Positions 37,426 to 47,552 of a DNA stretch of 64,000 bases are shown here, one piece after another; positions within the stretch are counted from its first letter, which is position 1, and every line of letters begins with the position of its first letter. The notes under the pieces are model-generated. The model did not search any database. It was given only the letters and a program-made list of their open reading frames with translations, and had not been told where the DNA came from. A program made the translations under genes and the position numbers. The stretch is from Halodesulfovibrio marinisediminis DSM 17456 (GTDB lineage Bacteria; Desulfobacterota; Desulfovibrionia; Desulfovibrionales; Desulfovibrionaceae): the NCBI RefSeq assembly GCF_900129975.1, contig NZ_FSRG01000003.1, forward strand, positions 248,001 through 312,000. Reading direction: 5' to 3'.

Positions 37426-37743
37426 ATGACAACTGTTAGCAGTGATCGTATCAGAATTAAGCTTAAAGCTTACGATTACCGCATCCTTGATAAGGCTGTG
37501 GCAGAGATCGTTGATACGGCGCGCAACACGGGTGCAGGGGTTGCTGGTCCAATCCCACTCCCAACAAACATTCACAAGTTCACGGTCAACCGTTCTGTAC
37601 ACGTAGACAAAAAGTCTCGCGAGCAGTTCGAAATGCGCATCCACAAGCGTCTTATGGATATCCTTGAGCCTACTCAACAGACAGTTGATGCTCTCGGAAA
37701 GCTCAGTCTACCTGCTGGCGTGGACGTTGAGATTAAACTCTAG
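37426..37743 (+). CDS. rpsJ: 30S ribosomal protein S10
   Basis: 105 residues, standard. The [21 protein letters not shown] start and [32 protein letters not shown] core are unmistakable. S10 (NusE) is also an antitermination partner of NusB. First gene of the S10-spc-alpha gene string, which continues with gaps mostly under 20 bp. Confidence 0.98.
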   Translation: MTTVSSDRIRIKLKAYDYRILDKAVAEIVDTARNTGAGVAGPIPLPTNIHKFTVNRSVHVDKKSREQFEMRIHKRLMDILEPTQQTVDALGKLSLPAGVDVEIKL

Positions 37744-37755
37744 CGAGAGGTAATC

Positions 37756-38385
37756 ATGACTGAGAAATTAGGAATCTTGGGCCGCAAGGTAGGCATGACC
37801 CGTATTTTCGCTAACGATGGTTCTGCTGTTGCAGTTACTGTTATCGAAGCAGGTCCATGTCCAGTAATCCAGAAAAAAGATGCGGCTACTGACGGATATA
37901 ATGCAGTACAGATTGCTTTTGGCGATGCTAAAGAAAAGCACGTAACCAAAGCAATGCGTGGTCACTTTGAGAAAGCTGGCCGCGGTCTGTTCCGCAACAC
38001 TTGCGAAATTCGTCTCGAGGAAGCACCAGAACTGGAAGTTGGTCAGGACATCACTGCAGAGATCTTCGCTGCAGGCGAAAAAGTTCGTGTGACCGGCACT
38101 ACAATTGGTAAAGGCTTCCAGGGCGTAATGAAGCGCTGGAACTTCGGTGGTATGCCTGCATCCCACGGTCACGAAAAAGTGCATCGTTCCCCAGGCTCCA
38201 TTGGTCACGCAACATTCCCAGGTAAAGTGTTCAAAGGCAAAAAAATGCCTGGTCACATGGGTAACGTTCGTCAGACCACATCTAACCTCGAAGTCGTCGC
38301 TGTTCGCGCCGATGAGAACCTCATCCTGGTTAAGGGTGCAGTACCTGGTCCTAAGAATGGCCTTGTACTGGTACGTAAGCAGTAA
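37756..38385 (+). CDS. rplC: 50S ribosomal protein L3
   Basis: 209 residues, standard. [15 protein letters not shown] at the start and the long extension segment [31 protein letters not shown] that reaches the peptidyl-transferase centre are visible. L3 starts 50S assembly. 12 bp after rpsJ. Confidence 0.98.
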   Translation: MTEKLGILGRKVGMTRIFANDGSAVAVTVIEAGPCPVIQKKDAATDGYNAVQIAFGDAKEKHVTKAMRGHFEKAGRGLFRNTCEIRLEEAPELEVGQDITAEIFAAGEKVRVTGTTIGKGFQGVMKRWNFGGMPASHGHEKVHRSPGSIGHATFPGKVFKGKKMPGHMGNVRQTTSNLEVVAVRADENLILVKGAVPGPKNGLVLVRKQ

Positions 38386-38397
38386 AGGGGTACTACA

Positions 38398-39018
38398 GTG
38401 GCTGTTGTAAAATTATACGATCAGAACAAAGCAGAAGCTGGTGAAATCACTCTTGCTCCTGAAGTGTTCGAGGTCGAGGTAAAACCCGAGATCCTGAACC
38501 TTGTTGTACGCGCACAGCGTGCAGCTAAGCGTGCAGGTACCCACGCAGTTAAGGGCCGCTCCGATGTACGTGGCGGTGGCGCTAAACCTTGGCGTCAGAA
38601 AGGTACTGGCCGTGCTCGTGCTGGTTCCTCCCGTTCCCCAATCTGGCGTGGTGGTGCTGTGATTTTTGGCCCACAGCCTCGTGACTATGGGTTTAAGGTA
38701 AATAAAAAGGTTCGTCGCCTTGCTATTAAAATGGCTCTGTCTTCCCGCCTTGCTGGTGAGAATCTCATGGTCGTTAATGGCATCGAACTGCCAGAAGTAA
38801 AGACAAAGCTCATGGCTGGTGTTGCTGAGGCACTCGGTCTGAACAAAGCACTCATCGTTGTAAAAGACATTGATGAAAAGCTCGTTCTTTCCGCACGTAA
38901 CCTCCCAGGCATCACTGTACAGTCTGTTGAGCAGCTGAACGTATACGACGTGCTCCGTCACAAGCAGCTTGTTCTGCTCGAAGGTGCTGTTGAATCCGTT
39001 CAGGAACGACTGAAGTAG
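38398..39018 (+). CDS. rplD: 50S ribosomal protein L4
   Basis: 206 residues from a GTG start at 38398 with GGGG upstream. Exit-tunnel loop KGRSDVRGGGAKPWRQKGTGRARAGSSRSPIWRGGAVIFGP is intact. In E. coli L4 represses this operon through the leader; whether it does so here, where the leader looks different, is open. Confidence 0.98.
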   Translation: MAVVKLYDQNKAEAGEITLAPEVFEVEVKPEILNLVVRAQRAAKRAGTHAVKGRSDVRGGGAKPWRQKGTGRARAGSSRSPIWRGGAVIFGPQPRDYGFKVNKKVRRLAIKMALSSRLAGENLMVVNGIELPEVKTKLMAGVAEALGLNKALIVVKDIDEKLVLSARNLPGITVQSVEQLNVYDVLRHKQLVLLEGAVESVQERLK

Positions 39019-39030
39019 AGGTAGGGTCAC

Positions 39031-39321
39031 ATGAATTATACTAAGATCCTCATCAAGCCGCTTGTATCTGAAAAAGCTACCTTCCTTAAGGAAGAAGCAC
39101 AGCAGGTTACATTTTTTGTAGCACCATCTGCTAACAAAATTGAGATCAAGAAGGCAGTAGAAGAAGCCTACAACGTAAAAGTTGCAGGTGTTAACGTAGT
39201 GAAACGTCGCCCACAGCCTAGAGTGCGTCATGGCCGTACCGTCGGTCAGATCTCTGGCTTCAAAAAGGCGTACGTGACTCTGGCCGCTGGCGAAAAAATC
39301 GAATTCTTCGAGGGAGTGTAA
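39031..39321 (+). CDS. rplW: 50S ribosomal protein L23
   Basis: 96 residues, at the tunnel exit, docking site for trigger factor and SRP. Family motifs: LIKPLVSEKAT at the start, FFVAPSANKIEIKKAVEEAYNVKV in the middle. Four bases separate it from rplB. Confidence 0.98.
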   Translation: MNYTKILIKPLVSEKATFLKEEAQQVTFFVAPSANKIEIKKAVEEAYNVKVAGVNVVKRRPQPRVRHGRTVGQISGFKKAYVTLAAGEKIEFFEGV

Positions 39322-39324
39322 GCA

Positions 39325-40155
39325 ATGGCTGTTCGTAAGCTTAAGCCTACTTCTCCGGGTCGTCGCTCCCAGACTATTTCCCTTTTCGAGGAAATCACTC
39401 GTAGCACCCCTGAGAAGTCTCTGACTGAAGGCCTGTCCAAAAAAGCAGGTCGCAACAACTACGGTCGTATTACTCAGCGTCGTCGTGGCGGTGGACACAA
39501 ACGTCTTTACCGTATCATCGATTTTAAACGTAACAAGTTCGATATCCCTGCAACTATTGCACACATCGAATACGACCCTAACCGTTCCGCTCGTATCGCA
39601 CTTCTGCACTACGCAGACGGCGAGAAGCGTTACATCATTGCTCCAGTTGGCGTAAAACAGGGTGATGTTGTTATTGCAGGTGAAACTGCAGACATCAAAC
39701 CTGGTAACGCTCTTCCAATGAGCAAGATTCCGGTTGGTACCATCATTCACAACATCGAGCTTGCTCCAGGCCGTGGCGGTCAGTTCTGTCGTGCTGCTGG
39801 TGCATATGCACAGCTCGTTGCTAAAGAAGGTAAATATGCTCTCTTGCGTATGCCTTCCGGTGAAGTTCGCAAGGTTCTCTTGACCTGTATCGCAACTGTT
39901 GGTCAGGTTGGTAACGTAACTCACGAAAAAATTCGCATCGGTAAAGCTGGTCGTAACCGCTGGCTCGGTAACCGTCCGAAAGTTCGTGGTGTTGCAATGA
40001 ACCCTATCGATCACCCACTCGGTGGTGGTGAAGGTCGTAGCTCCGGTGGTCGCCATCCGGTTACCCCATGGGGCGTACCTACCAAAGGCTACAAGACTCG
40101 CGACAAGAAGAAAGCTTCCAACAAGCTTATCGTTAAGCGTCGCGGTCAGAAGTAG
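39325..40155 (+). CDS. rplB: 50S ribosomal protein L2
   Basis: 276 residues, standard. [22 protein letters not shown] near the N-terminus and the peptidyl-transferase-proximal [26 protein letters not shown] region with its conserved His are present. Confidence 0.98.
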   Translation: MAVRKLKPTSPGRRSQTISLFEEITRSTPEKSLTEGLSKKAGRNNYGRITQRRRGGGHKRLYRIIDFKRNKFDIPATIAHIEYDPNRSARIALLHYADGEKRYIIAPVGVKQGDVVIAGETADIKPGNALPMSKIPVGTIIHNIELAPGRGGQFCRAAGAYAQLVAKEGKYALLRMPSGEVRKVLLTCIATVGQVGNVTHEKIRIGKAGRNRWLGNRPKVRGVAMNPIDHPLGGGEGRSSGGRHPVTPWGVPTKGYKTRDKKKASNKLIVKRRGQK

Positions 40156-40164
40156 GAGTAGAAA

Positions 40165-40446
40165 ATGCCTAGGTCTCTTAAAAAAGGTCCTTTTGTCGAC
40201 GACCATCTTCTCCGAAAAGTTGAGAAGGCTCAGGAAAGTGGCGATCGCCGCGTGATCAAGACTTGGTCCCGTCGTTCCATGATTCTTCCTGAAATGGTAG
40301 GCCTTACTTTTGCGGTTCACAACGGTAAGAAATTTATCCCAGTATTCGTGACTGAAAACATGGTAGGTCACAAACTCGGTGAATTCTCCCCGACCCGCAC
40401 TTACTACGGCCATGCTGCCGACAAAAAGAGCAAGGCTAAACGCTAG
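40165..40446 (+). CDS. rpsS: 30S ribosomal protein S19
   Basis: 93 residues, binds the head of 16S rRNA with S13. Starts [18 protein letters not shown]; contains [28 protein letters not shown] and the [17 protein letters not shown] tail region. Confidence 0.98.
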   Translation: MPRSLKKGPFVDDHLLRKVEKAQESGDRRVIKTWSRRSMILPEMVGLTFAVHNGKKFIPVFVTENMVGHKLGEFSPTRTYYGHAADKKSKAKR

Positions 40447-40461
40447 GGCAGGTGAAGTAAT

Positions 40462-40794
40462 ATGCAAGCTCAAGCAACCGCCAAGTTCGTACGCGTATCT
40501 ACACGCAAAACCCGTCTTGTTGCTAAAAACATCGTGGGTCTGCCAGTAGAAGACGCTGTAAATATCCTTAAGTTCACCCCGAACAAAGGTGCAGCTGTAA
40601 TTAATAAAGTGCTGCACTCTGCAATCGCCAACGCCGAACAGGTGCCTGGCTCTGATGTGGATGCTCTCGTGGTGAAACAGGTTATCGTCAACGAGGGTCC
40701 AACCTGGAAACGCTTTATGCCTCGTGCACAGGGTCGCGCAACTCGCATCCTGAAGCGTACCAGCCACATCACTGTCATTCTCGAAGAAAGTTAG
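40462..40794 (+). CDS. rplV: 50S ribosomal protein L22
   Basis: 110 residues; exit-tunnel protein whose beta-hairpin (GPTWKRFMPRAQGRATRILKRTSHITVIL) reaches the tunnel wall where macrolides act. RVSTRKTRLVAKNIVGLPVEDAVNIL start is typical. Confidence 0.98.
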   Translation: MQAQATAKFVRVSTRKTRLVAKNIVGLPVEDAVNILKFTPNKGAAVINKVLHSAIANAEQVPGSDVDALVVKQVIVNEGPTWKRFMPRAQGRATRILKRTSHITVILEES

Positions 40795-40803
40795 GATACA
40801 GTT

Positions 40804-41445
40804 ATGGGACAGAAAGTACATCCATATGGTTTCCGTCTTGGTTTTAACAAGAACTGGAGATCCCGCTGGTTCAGCAAAAAAGAATATCCTGCCTTTGTCT
40901 TCGAAGATAGCAAGATTCGTAAGTACGTAAAAAAGGCCCTGTATCATGCAGGTATTGCTGACATTGAAATCGAACGTGCTGGCGGAAAAGTTCGTCTTAT
41001 TCTTAGCACAGCACGTCCGGGTATTGTCATCGGCCGTAAGGGCGTAGAAATCGAAAAGCTTCGTGCTGATCTTCGTGGCAAATTTAAGCGCGAATTCTCT
41101 ATCGAAGTAAACGAAATCCGTCGCCCTGAAACCAATGCTCAGCTTGTAGCTGAAAACGTTGCTATGCAGCTGGAACGCCGTGTTGCTTTCCGCCGCGCTA
41201 TGAAACGCACCGTTTCTATGGCTCGCAAGTTTGGCGCAGAAGGTATCAAAGTGTCTTGTGCTGGCCGTCTGGCAGGCGCCGAAATCGCACGTACCGAATG
41301 GTACCGTGAAGGTCAGGTTCCGCTTCAGACTCTGCGCGCTGATATCGACTACGGTTTTGCAGAAGCTTCTACCACTTACGGTATCATCGGTATTAAAGTC
41401 TGGATCTACAAAGGCGAAATCCTTGACAGTGAGGTAGGGCAGTAA
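40804..41445 (+). CDS. rpsC: 30S ribosomal protein S3
   Basis: 213 residues, at the mRNA entry site. KH domain with the [12 protein letters not shown] loop, then the C-terminal [33 protein letters not shown] region. Its stop codon shares one base with the rplP start. Confidence 0.98.
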   Translation: MGQKVHPYGFRLGFNKNWRSRWFSKKEYPAFVFEDSKIRKYVKKALYHAGIADIEIERAGGKVRLILSTARPGIVIGRKGVEIEKLRADLRGKFKREFSIEVNEIRRPETNAQLVAENVAMQLERRVAFRRAMKRTVSMARKFGAEGIKVSCAGRLAGAEIARTEWYREGQVPLQTLRADIDYGFAEASTTYGIIGIKVWIYKGEILDSEVGQ

Positions 41446-41858
41446 TGCTTCAGCCTAGAAAGACTAAATTCCGTAAGCAGCAGACTGGTCGCCTTAAGGG
41501 TAAAGCTACCCGTGGCAACAGCATTGCTTTCGGTGACATCGGTTTGAAAGCGCTCGAACATGGCAAGATCTCCAACCAGCAGATTGAATCTGCTCGTATT
41601 GCGATGATCCGTCACATTCGACGCGGTGGTAAAGTTTGGATCCGTATCTTCCCGGATCACGTAAAGACCTCTAAACCTCTCGAAGTTCGTCAGGGTAAAG
41701 GTAAGGGTGCTCCATGTGGTTGGTACGCACCTGTTAAGCCTGGTCGTATCCTGTACGAAATCAAGGGTGTTGATATCGAGCTTGCTAAAGAAGCGCTGAA
41801 ACGTGCATCTTACAAGCTTCCTATCAAGACTACTATCGTGGTTAAGGAGGGGCTCTAG
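41445..41858 (+). CDS. rplP: 50S ribosomal protein L16
   Basis: 137 residues, near the A-site t[19 protein letters not shown] start, then [22 protein letters not shown] and [14 protein letters not shown]; the Arg of the last motif region, target of YcfD hydroxylase in other bacteria, is near. Overlaps rpsC by one base. Confidence 0.98.
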   Translation: MLQPRKTKFRKQQTGRLKGKATRGNSIAFGDIGLKALEHGKISNQQIESARIAMIRHIRRGGKVWIRIFPDHVKTSKPLEVRQGKGKGAPCGWYAPVKPGRILYEIKGVDIELAKEALKRASYKLPIKTTIVVKEGL

Positions 41859-41859
41859 A

Positions 41860-42048
41860 ATGAAAGCCGCAGAACTTAAAAAACTTAGCGTTGAAGAACT
41901 CAACACTAAGCTGGAAGAAGCACGCAAGGAACTTTTTGACTTGCGTTTCAAGCATGCAACTGCACAGCTTGATAATACTTCCGGTATTCCTGCTACAAAA
42001 CGTGCTATTGCACGTATTTTGACCATTTTGAAGGAAAAGGGAGCGTAA
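41860..42048 (+). CDS. rpmC: 50S ribosomal protein L29
   Basis: 62 residues. [39 protein letters not shown] is the typical two-helix start. ATG at 41860, one base after the rplP stop, with GGAGG inside the end of rplP; the longer upstream frame overlaps rplP and is not used. Confidence 0.97.
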   Translation: MKAAELKKLSVEELNTKLEEARKELFDLRFKHATAQLDNTSGIPATKRAIARILTILKEKGA

Positions 42049-42049
42049 A

Positions 42050-42316
42050 ATGTCCGAAGCTATTGAACAGCGGAAGGGTCGCGCGCTCGTTGGTACTGTT
42101 GTGAGTGACAAGAACGACAAAACTATTGTTGTTCGCGTTGAGACACTCGTAAAGCACCCTCTTCTTAAAAAGTACATTCGTCGTCGTAAGAAGTTTACTG
42201 CTCACGACCCTAACAACGAGTGTGCAATGGGTGATAAAGTAAAAATCATCGAGTTCCGTCCACTCAGTCGCAACAAACGCTGGCATCTCGTTTCTATTTT
42301 GGAAAAAGCCGTTTAG
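42050..42316 (+). CDS. rpsQ: 30S ribosomal protein S17
   Basis: 88 residues, 16S binder. [19 protein letters not shown] and [27 protein letters not shown] are family motifs. One base after rpmC. Confidence 0.97.
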   Translation: MSEAIEQRKGRALVGTVVSDKNDKTIVVRVETLVKHPLLKKYIRRRKKFTAHDPNNECAMGDKVKIIEFRPLSRNKRWHLVSILEKAV

Positions 42317-42325
42317 GGGTTTGCT

Positions 42326-42694
42326 ATGATTCAGGTAGAATCTACTCTTGAAGTAGCGGACAACTCCGGTGCCAAAAAAGTTGCTTGTATTAAAGTACTC
42401 GGCGGTTCTAAACGCCGTTATGCTTCCGTAGGCGACATCATCGTAGTATCCGTGAAAGAGGCTATGCCTCATTCTAAGGTGAAAAAAGGTGACGTGATGA
42501 AAGCTGTTGTTGTGCGCACGAAGAAAGAAATTCGTCGCGTAGATGGCACTTACATCAAGTTCGACACCAACGCAGCAGTTGTGCTGAACAAACAGGGCGA
42601 GCCTGTTGGTACACGTATCTTCGGACCAGTTGCACGCGAACTTCGCGGTAAAGGTTTTATGAAGATTGTATCCCTCGCACCTGAGGTATTGTAG
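42326..42694 (+). CDS. rplN: 50S ribosomal protein L14
   Basis: 122 residues, standard, at the subunit interface. [33 protein letters not shown] start and the [29 protein letters not shown] core are exact family features. Confidence 0.98.
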   Translation: MIQVESTLEVADNSGAKKVACIKVLGGSKRRYASVGDIIVVSVKEAMPHSKVKKGDVMKAVVVRTKKEIRRVDGTYIKFDTNAAVVLNKQGEPVGTRIFGPVARELRGKGFMKIVSLAPEVL

Positions 42695-42702
42695 GAGCAA
42701 CC

Positions 42703-43026
42703 ATGAAACAGTATCGTATCCATAAAGACGACAAGGTCATGGTAACCTCCGGTAAGGACAAAGGCAAAATCGGCAAGGTTACTAAGATCCTTCGTAAGAA
42801 AGATCGTGTAGTTGTCGAAGGTGCAAATATGGTTAAGCGCCATACTAAGGCGAACCCGTATGCACAGCAGCCTGGTGGAATCGTCGAAAAAGAAATGCCT
42901 ATTCACGTTTCCAACGTAATGGTCATGTGTGGTGCTTGTGCTGAACCTACTCGCGTAGGTTACCGCCGCACCGAAGACGGTAAAAAAGTGCGCTTCTGCA
43001 AGAAGTGTAACGAAATTCTTGGGTAG
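42703..43026 (+). CDS. rplX: 50S ribosomal protein L24
   Basis: 107 residues. KOW motif [23 protein letters not shown] at the start. The C-terminus bears a CGAC...CKKC four-cysteine ribbon, so this is a probable zinc-binding form, which many bacterial L24 proteins lack. Confidence 0.97.
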   Translation: MKQYRIHKDDKVMVTSGKDKGKIGKVTKILRKKDRVVVEGANMVKRHTKANPYAQQPGGIVEKEMPIHVSNVMVMCGACAEPTRVGYRRTEDGKKVRFCKKCNEILG

Positions 43027-43037
43027 GGTGAAAGACG

Positions 43038-43577
43038 ATGACCCGTCTGAATAAGATCTACAAAGATAACGTGGTGCCGGCCCTGCAGAAAGAGTTCCAG
43101 TACAAAGGACCTATGCAGGTTCCCGGGCTGGAAAAGATCTCCCTCAATATCGGCCTTGGCGAAGCAAGCTCTAACAACAAAATCCTCGAAGATGCTGTTG
43201 TTGCTCTTACCGCCATTGCTGGTCAGAAGGCCGTTGTTACTCGTGCTAAGAAGTCTATCGCTGCTTTTAAACTGCGTGAAGGCATGCCAATTGGCTGTCG
43301 TGTAACTCTTCGCGGTAAAGTAATGTGGGACTTCCTCGATAAGCTCGTTAACTTTGCACTGCCTCGTGTACGTGACTTCCGCGGTATCCCTGATCGTGGT
43401 TTTGATGGTCGTGGTAACTTTACCTTAGGTATTAAAGAACACACCATCTTCCCTGAAATGGAAGCAGATCGTGTTGATAATGCCTTCGGTATGAACATCA
43501 CCATCGTTACTACCGCTTCCTCTGACAAAGAAGGCAAATTCCTGCTTGATCAGCTCGGAATGCCTTTCAAGAAGTAA
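43038..43577 (+). CDS. rplE: 50S ribosomal protein L5
   Basis: 179 residues, binds 5S rRNA and the P-site t[46 protein letters not shown] and the [20 protein letters not shown] segment are characteristic. Confidence 0.98.
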   Translation: MTRLNKIYKDNVVPALQKEFQYKGPMQVPGLEKISLNIGLGEASSNNKILEDAVVALTAIAGQKAVVTRAKKSIAAFKLREGMPIGCRVTLRGKVMWDFLDKLVNFALPRVRDFRGIPDRGFDGRGNFTLGIKEHTIFPEMEADRVDNAFGMNITIVTTASSDKEGKFLLDQLGMPFKK

Positions 43578-43589
43578 GGAGAACCAAAG

Positions 43590-43775
43590 ATGTCTCGTAA
43601 GTCTCTTGAAGTAAAAGCTGCACGTAAGCCTAAATTTAGTGCACGTGCATATAATCGTTGTCCTATTTGTGGACGCCCACGCGCATTTATGCGTCGCTTC
43701 GGCATTTGCCGTATCTGCTTCCGCCAGATGTCTCTGCGCGGCGAGCTTCCAGGCGTTCGTAAATCGAGCTGGTAA
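43590..43775 (+). CDS. rpsN: 30S ribosomal protein S14, zinc type
   Basis: 61 residues, the short type Z form: [21 protein letters not shown] gives the four zinc Cys (C-x2-C, C-x2-C). The long zinc-free S14 is about 100 residues. Preceded by AAGGAG. Confidence 0.98.
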   Translation: MSRKSLEVKAARKPKFSARAYNRCPICGRPRAFMRRFGICRICFRQMSLRGELPGVRKSSW

Positions 43776-43792
43776 GTCACAAGGAGTTTTAG

Positions 43793-44173
43793 ATGCTGAC
43801 TGATCCTATTGCTGACATGCTTACCCGTGTCCGCAACGCGCACTTGGCCCTTCATAAGGAAGTGAGTGTGCCGCGCTCGAAGATGAAGGAATCCATTGCC
43901 TCCATCCTCAAGGCTGAGGGTTACGTAAACGACTACACTGTTGAAGATCGTGAAATTAAGATCACTTTGAAATACGTAAAAGGTAAAGCTGTAATCGCTG
44001 GCCTCAAGCGTATCTCTAAGCCAGGTCGTCGTGTTTACGTAGGTGCTCAGGATGTACCATCCGTTCAGAACGGTCTCGGTATTTGTATCCTGTCCACCTC
44101 CCGTGGTGTACTAGAAGGAAACGCTGCTAAAGAAGCTAATGCTGGCGGCGAAATCCTCTGCGAAATCTGGTAG
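43793..44173 (+). CDS. rpsH: 30S ribosomal protein S8
   Basis: 126 residues. [16 protein letters not shown] start, [15 protein letters not shown], and [17 protein letters not shown] close to the C-terminus match the family. In E. coli S8 represses the spc operon; no leader of that kind is seen at rplE here. Confidence 0.98.
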   Translation: MLTDPIADMLTRVRNAHLALHKEVSVPRSKMKESIASILKAEGYVNDYTVEDREIKITLKYVKGKAVIAGLKRISKPGRRVYVGAQDVPSVQNGLGICILSTSRGVLEGNAAKEANAGGEILCEIW

Positions 44174-44184
44174 CGGGTGCAGTC

Positions 44185-44721
44185 ATGTCACGTATTGGTA
44201 AGCAGCCAGTAGCAATCCCTTCCGGCGTTGAAGTTAAGATTGCTGGCGAAGCTATTAATGTAAAGGGCCCTAAGGGCAGCATTTCTACCCCTGTAGAAGC
44301 TACCCTCAATTACGAAATTGCTGATGGCAACGTAGTAATTACCCGCAAAGATGAGTCCCGCGTAGCACGTGCACAGCACGGTCTCCGCCGCACTCTCATT
44401 GCTAACTGCATCGAAGGTGTAAGCAAAGGCTTCTCCAAGACTCTCGAAGTTAACGGTGTTGGTTACAAAGTTGCGGTAAAGGGAAACAATGTTGAACTTG
44501 CAGTTGGGTTCTCCCATCCAGTTTCTATGCCTCTTCCAGAAGGACTCGAGGCAAAAGCTGAGGGTAACAAGCTGACAATTAGCGGCATCGATAAGCAGCT
44601 CGTAGGTGAGTTTGCAGCTACCGTTCGTCGTGTTCGTCCGCCAGAACCTTACAAAGGCAAGGGCATTAAATACGATAATGAGCAGATCCGCCGCAAAGCC
44701 GGTAAGTCTGCAGGTAAATAG
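44185..44721 (+). CDS. rplF: 50S ribosomal protein L6
   Basis: 178 residues, two-lobed. [17 protein letters not shown] start and the C-terminal [26 protein letters not shown] signature are clear. Confidence 0.98.
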   Translation: MSRIGKQPVAIPSGVEVKIAGEAINVKGPKGSISTPVEATLNYEIADGNVVITRKDESRVARAQHGLRRTLIANCIEGVSKGFSKTLEVNGVGYKVAVKGNNVELAVGFSHPVSMPLPEGLEAKAEGNKLTISGIDKQLVGEFAATVRRVRPPEPYKGKGIKYDNEQIRRKAGKSAGK

Positions 44722-44735
44722 GCAGGTGTAGACAG

Positions 44736-45092
44736 ATGAAGTCCAAGAACGAAAAAAGGTTGCGTCGTAAAGTTCGCATCCGCAAAAAGATTTCAGGCAC
44801 TGCTGAATGTCCGCGTCTCGTTGTCTTCAGGTCTAACCTGCATATCTACGCTCAGCTCGTGGATGACTGCAAAGGTGTAACCCTTGCAGCAGCTTCCACA
44901 CTGACTCTTAGCAAAGACGGCGAAGCTCTTAAATCCAACAAGGCTTCTGCAGCCAAGGTTGGCACCGAAATCGCTCGCCTCGCTAAGGAACAGAAAATCG
45001 AGCGCGTCGTGTTCGACCGTAACGGCTACATCTATCATGGCCGCATTCAGGCAATTGCTGATGCAGCTCGTGAAGCAGGCCTGCAATTCTAA
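44736..45092 (+). CDS. rplR: 50S ribosomal protein L18
   Basis: 118 residues, binds 5S rRNA with L5 and L25. [31 protein letters not shown] and the ending [28 protein letters not shown] are diagnostic. Confidence 0.98.
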   Translation: MKSKNEKRLRRKVRIRKKISGTAECPRLVVFRSNLHIYAQLVDDCKGVTLAAASTLTLSKDGEALKSNKASAAKVGTEIARLAKEQKIERVVFDRNGYIYHGRIQAIADAAREAGLQF

Positions 45093-45109
45093 CAGGTATA
45101 GGTATAGTC

Positions 45110-45601
45110 ATGGAACAAAACGAACTCGGTTTGATTGAAAAGATTGTCTATCTCAACCGCGTTGCGAAAGTTGTAAAGGGCGGTCGCCGTTTCAGCTTCT
45201 CCGCATTGGTTGTAGTTGGCGACGGTCAGGGCAATGTAGGTTTCGGCCTCGGTAAAGCACAGGAAGTTCCTGAAGCTTTGCGTAAAGCCTCTGAGCGTGC
45301 AAAAAGAGACATGGTTCAGATCTCATTGGTTGACGGTACCTTGCCTTATGAGGTATTAGGTCGATTTGGCGCTGGTCGTGTACTTTTGAAGCCTGCTTCA
45401 AAAGGTACTGGTATCATCGCTGGTGGCCCGGTACGTGCGATCATGGAAGCTGTTGGTGTAACTGATATTCTTGCAAAAGCTATCGGTACCAACAACCCAC
45501 ATAACGTACTCCGTGCAACCATGGCTGGTCTGACATCCCTGCGCAGTGCTGACTATGTTGGCTCTCTGCGCGGTAAGAAGCTCGAAGCTCCTAGGAAGTA
45601 G
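45110..45601 (+). CDS. rpsE: 30S ribosomal protein S5
   Basis: 163 residues, fidelity protein next to S4. [45 protein letters not shown] start and the [19 protein letters not shown] loop are typical. Confidence 0.98.
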   Translation: MEQNELGLIEKIVYLNRVAKVVKGGRRFSFSALVVVGDGQGNVGFGLGKAQEVPEALRKASERAKRDMVQISLVDGTLPYEVLGRFGAGRVLLKPASKGTGIIAGGPVRAIMEAVGVTDILAKAIGTNNPHNVLRATMAGLTSLRSADYVGSLRGKKLEAPRK

Positions 45602-45609
45602 GTATAGCC

Positions 45610-45780
45610 ATGATCAAGGTTAAACTTGTACGTAGCCGGATCGGCTCTCTCCCTAAACAGCGTGCTGTACTGGACGCTCTGGGCCTGAAAAAGATCCGTC
45701 AGGAAAAACAGTTTAAGGACAATGCTGCAGTGCGCGGTATGATTGCTAAAGTTTCTCATATGGTGGAGGTTACGGAGTAA
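45610..45780 (+). CDS. rpmD: 50S ribosomal protein L30
   Basis: 56 residues, too short for ORF finders with a 60-codon limit. Starts ATG at 45610 with IKVKLVRSRIGSLPKQRAVL, the usual ferredoxin-like fold start, and ends VSHMVEVTE. Position between rpsE and rplO is the expected one. Its TAA stop shares its last base with the rplO ATG. Confidence 0.96.
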   Translation: MIKVKLVRSRIGSLPKQRAVLDALGLKKIRQEKQFKDNAAVRGMIAKVSHMVEVTE

Positions 45781-46229
45781 TGCAACTTCATGAACTTTTC
45801 CCATTTAAAGAGGAACGCAAGCAGCGTCGTCGTATCGGTCGTGGCTCCGGCTCTGGCTGGGGTAAGACTGCAGCAAAAGGTCATAAAGGTCAGAATGCTC
45901 GTGCTGGTGGCGGCGTTCGTCCAGGTTTCGAAGGTGGCCAGATGCCTCTGGCTCGTCGTCTGCCTAAGCGTGGTTTCTCCAACGCTAAGTTTAAAGCAGT
46001 ATACGACGTGATCAATCTTGATCGCCTTGTTGAAGCTTTTGAGGGTCAGAACTCTATCTCCCTCGAGGACATCTACGCACGCGGTCTTGCTAAGAACGGT
46101 GCAGCTGTAAAAATTCTCGGTCGTGGCGAAATTTCTGCTGCGCTGACTATTGAAGCTCACAAGTTCACTGCTTCTGCACTTGAAAAAATCCAAAACGCCG
46201 GCGGCGAAGCCAAGGCGCTTGAAGGGTAG
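45780..46229 (+). CDS. rplO: 50S ribosomal protein L15
   Basis: 149 residues, late-assembly protein. RRRIGRGSGSGWGKTAAKGHKGQNARAGGGVRPGFEGGQMPLARRLPKRGF is the diagnostic glycine-rich extension. One-base overlap with rpmD. Confidence 0.98.
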   Translation: MQLHELFPFKEERKQRRRIGRGSGSGWGKTAAKGHKGQNARAGGGVRPGFEGGQMPLARRLPKRGFSNAKFKAVYDVINLDRLVEAFEGQNSISLEDIYARGLAKNGAAVKILGRGEISAALTIEAHKFTASALEKIQNAGGEAKALEG

Positions 46230-46236
46230 GTAAAAC

Positions 46237-47550
46237 GTGGCGCTCAGTGGTGTTGATAATCTGGCGAAACAGCCAGAACTGAAAAAGAAATTGTTGTGGA
46301 CCTTCTTCTTACTCGCTGTATACCGTATCGGTATTCATGTACCTGTTCCAGGTGTTGACACAGCAGCGTTGTCTGATTTCTTTGCCAGCGTTCAAAACAC
46401 CCTGTTCGGCCTGTTTGACATGTTTTCCGGGGGCGGACTTCGTAATCTGTCGATTTTCGCCCTCGGCATCATGCCCTATATTTCTGCCTCTATTATCGTG
46501 CAGCTTATGCAGGTAGTTTCACCTGATCTTAAGCGTATGGCGAAAGAGGAGGGGGCTTCTGGTCGTCAGAAGATTACCCAGTACACCCGTTATGGTACAG
46601 TTTTGATTACCATTATTCAGGGCTTGGGTATCGCATTTGGTCTGGAAAGTATGACCAGTCCAATTGGCGCACCAGTTGTACTTACAGCCGGATGGGCTTT
46701 CCGACTCACCACTATCATCACGCTTACTGCAGGTACCGTTTTGATTATGTGGATCGGCGAGCAAATTACCGAAAAAGGTGTTGGGAATGGTATTTCCTTA
46801 ATCATCTTCGCCGGTATTATTGCTGGTCTTCCGGGTGCCCTGCTTAGATCCTTCAACCTCGTTGGTGCGGGTGAACTCAGCATTTTTGTTGGTATTATCA
46901 TCCTTGCCATCATGGCTGCCGTTTTGGCATTCATCGTCTTTATGGAGCGTGGTCAGCGCCGTATCCCTATTCATTATGCTAAGCGTCAGATGGGTAGAAA
47001 AATGGTCGGCGGTCAGACAACTCACCTTCCACTGCGAATTAACACCGCTGGTGTTATTCCTCCAATCTTCGCATCCTCATTGCTTATGTTCCCGGCTACA
47101 ATCGGTACATTTGCACCGGATGTAGAGTGGATTCAGCAGTTCTCAGCATGGTTCGCTCCGCAGACAATTATATATAACATCATTTTCGTAGCTCTCATTG
47201 TATTCTTCTGTTTCTTCTATACTGCAATTGTTTTTGATCCAAAAGACATTGCTGAAAACTTGAAGAACTCCGGTGGCTTTATTCCTGGCATCCGTCCGGG
47301 TATAAAAACCAAAGAGTACATTGATAAGGTTCTTTCCAGAATTACACTCTGGGGTGCCTTCTACATCGCGGCAATCTGTGTACTTCCTATGCTTCTCATT
47401 GCAAAACTCAATGTTCCGTTCTATTTTGGTGGAACAAGTCTTTTGATTATCGTTGGGGTAGCTATGGACTTTATGTCACAGGTTGAGTCTCACATGATCT
47501 CTCGCCAGTATGAAGGGCTTATGAGTAAGTCCAAAAAAGGTAGAAAGTAG
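46237..47550 (+). CDS. secY: SecY, protein translocase channel subunit
   Basis: 437 residues with ten membrane helices; core of the SecYEG channel. GTG start at 46237. Family motifs: VYRIGIHVPVPGVD near the start, SGGGLRNLSIFALGIMPYISASIIVQL plug region, GNGISLIIFAGI, and the cytoplasmic loop PLRINTAGVIPPIFASS. Placed in the spc operon after rplO, as usual. Confidence 0.98.
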   Translation: MALSGVDNLAKQPELKKKLLWTFFLLAVYRIGIHVPVPGVDTAALSDFFASVQNTLFGLFDMFSGGGLRNLSIFALGIMPYISASIIVQLMQVVSPDLKRMAKEEGASGRQKITQYTRYGTVLITIIQGLGIAFGLESMTSPIGAPVVLTAGWAFRLTTIITLTAGTVLIMWIGEQITEKGVGNGISLIIFAGIIAGLPGALLRSFNLVGAGELSIFVGIIILAIMAAVLAFIVFMERGQRRIPIHYAKRQMGRKMVGGQTTHLPLRINTAGVIPPIFASSLLMFPATIGTFAPDVEWIQQFSAWFAPQTIIYNIIFVALIVFFCFFYTAIVFDPKDIAENLKNSGGFIPGIRPGIKTKEYIDKVLSRITLWGAFYIAAICVLPMLLIAKLNVPFYFGGTSLLIIVGVAMDFMSQVESHMISRQYEGLMSKSKKGRK

Positions 47551-47552
47551 AA

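Noticed and set aside
38413-40947. 844-codon minus-strand open frame across rplD-rpsC
   Set aside because: Antisense to seven ribosomal protein genes, with no motifs or ribosome site; an artefact of codon usage.
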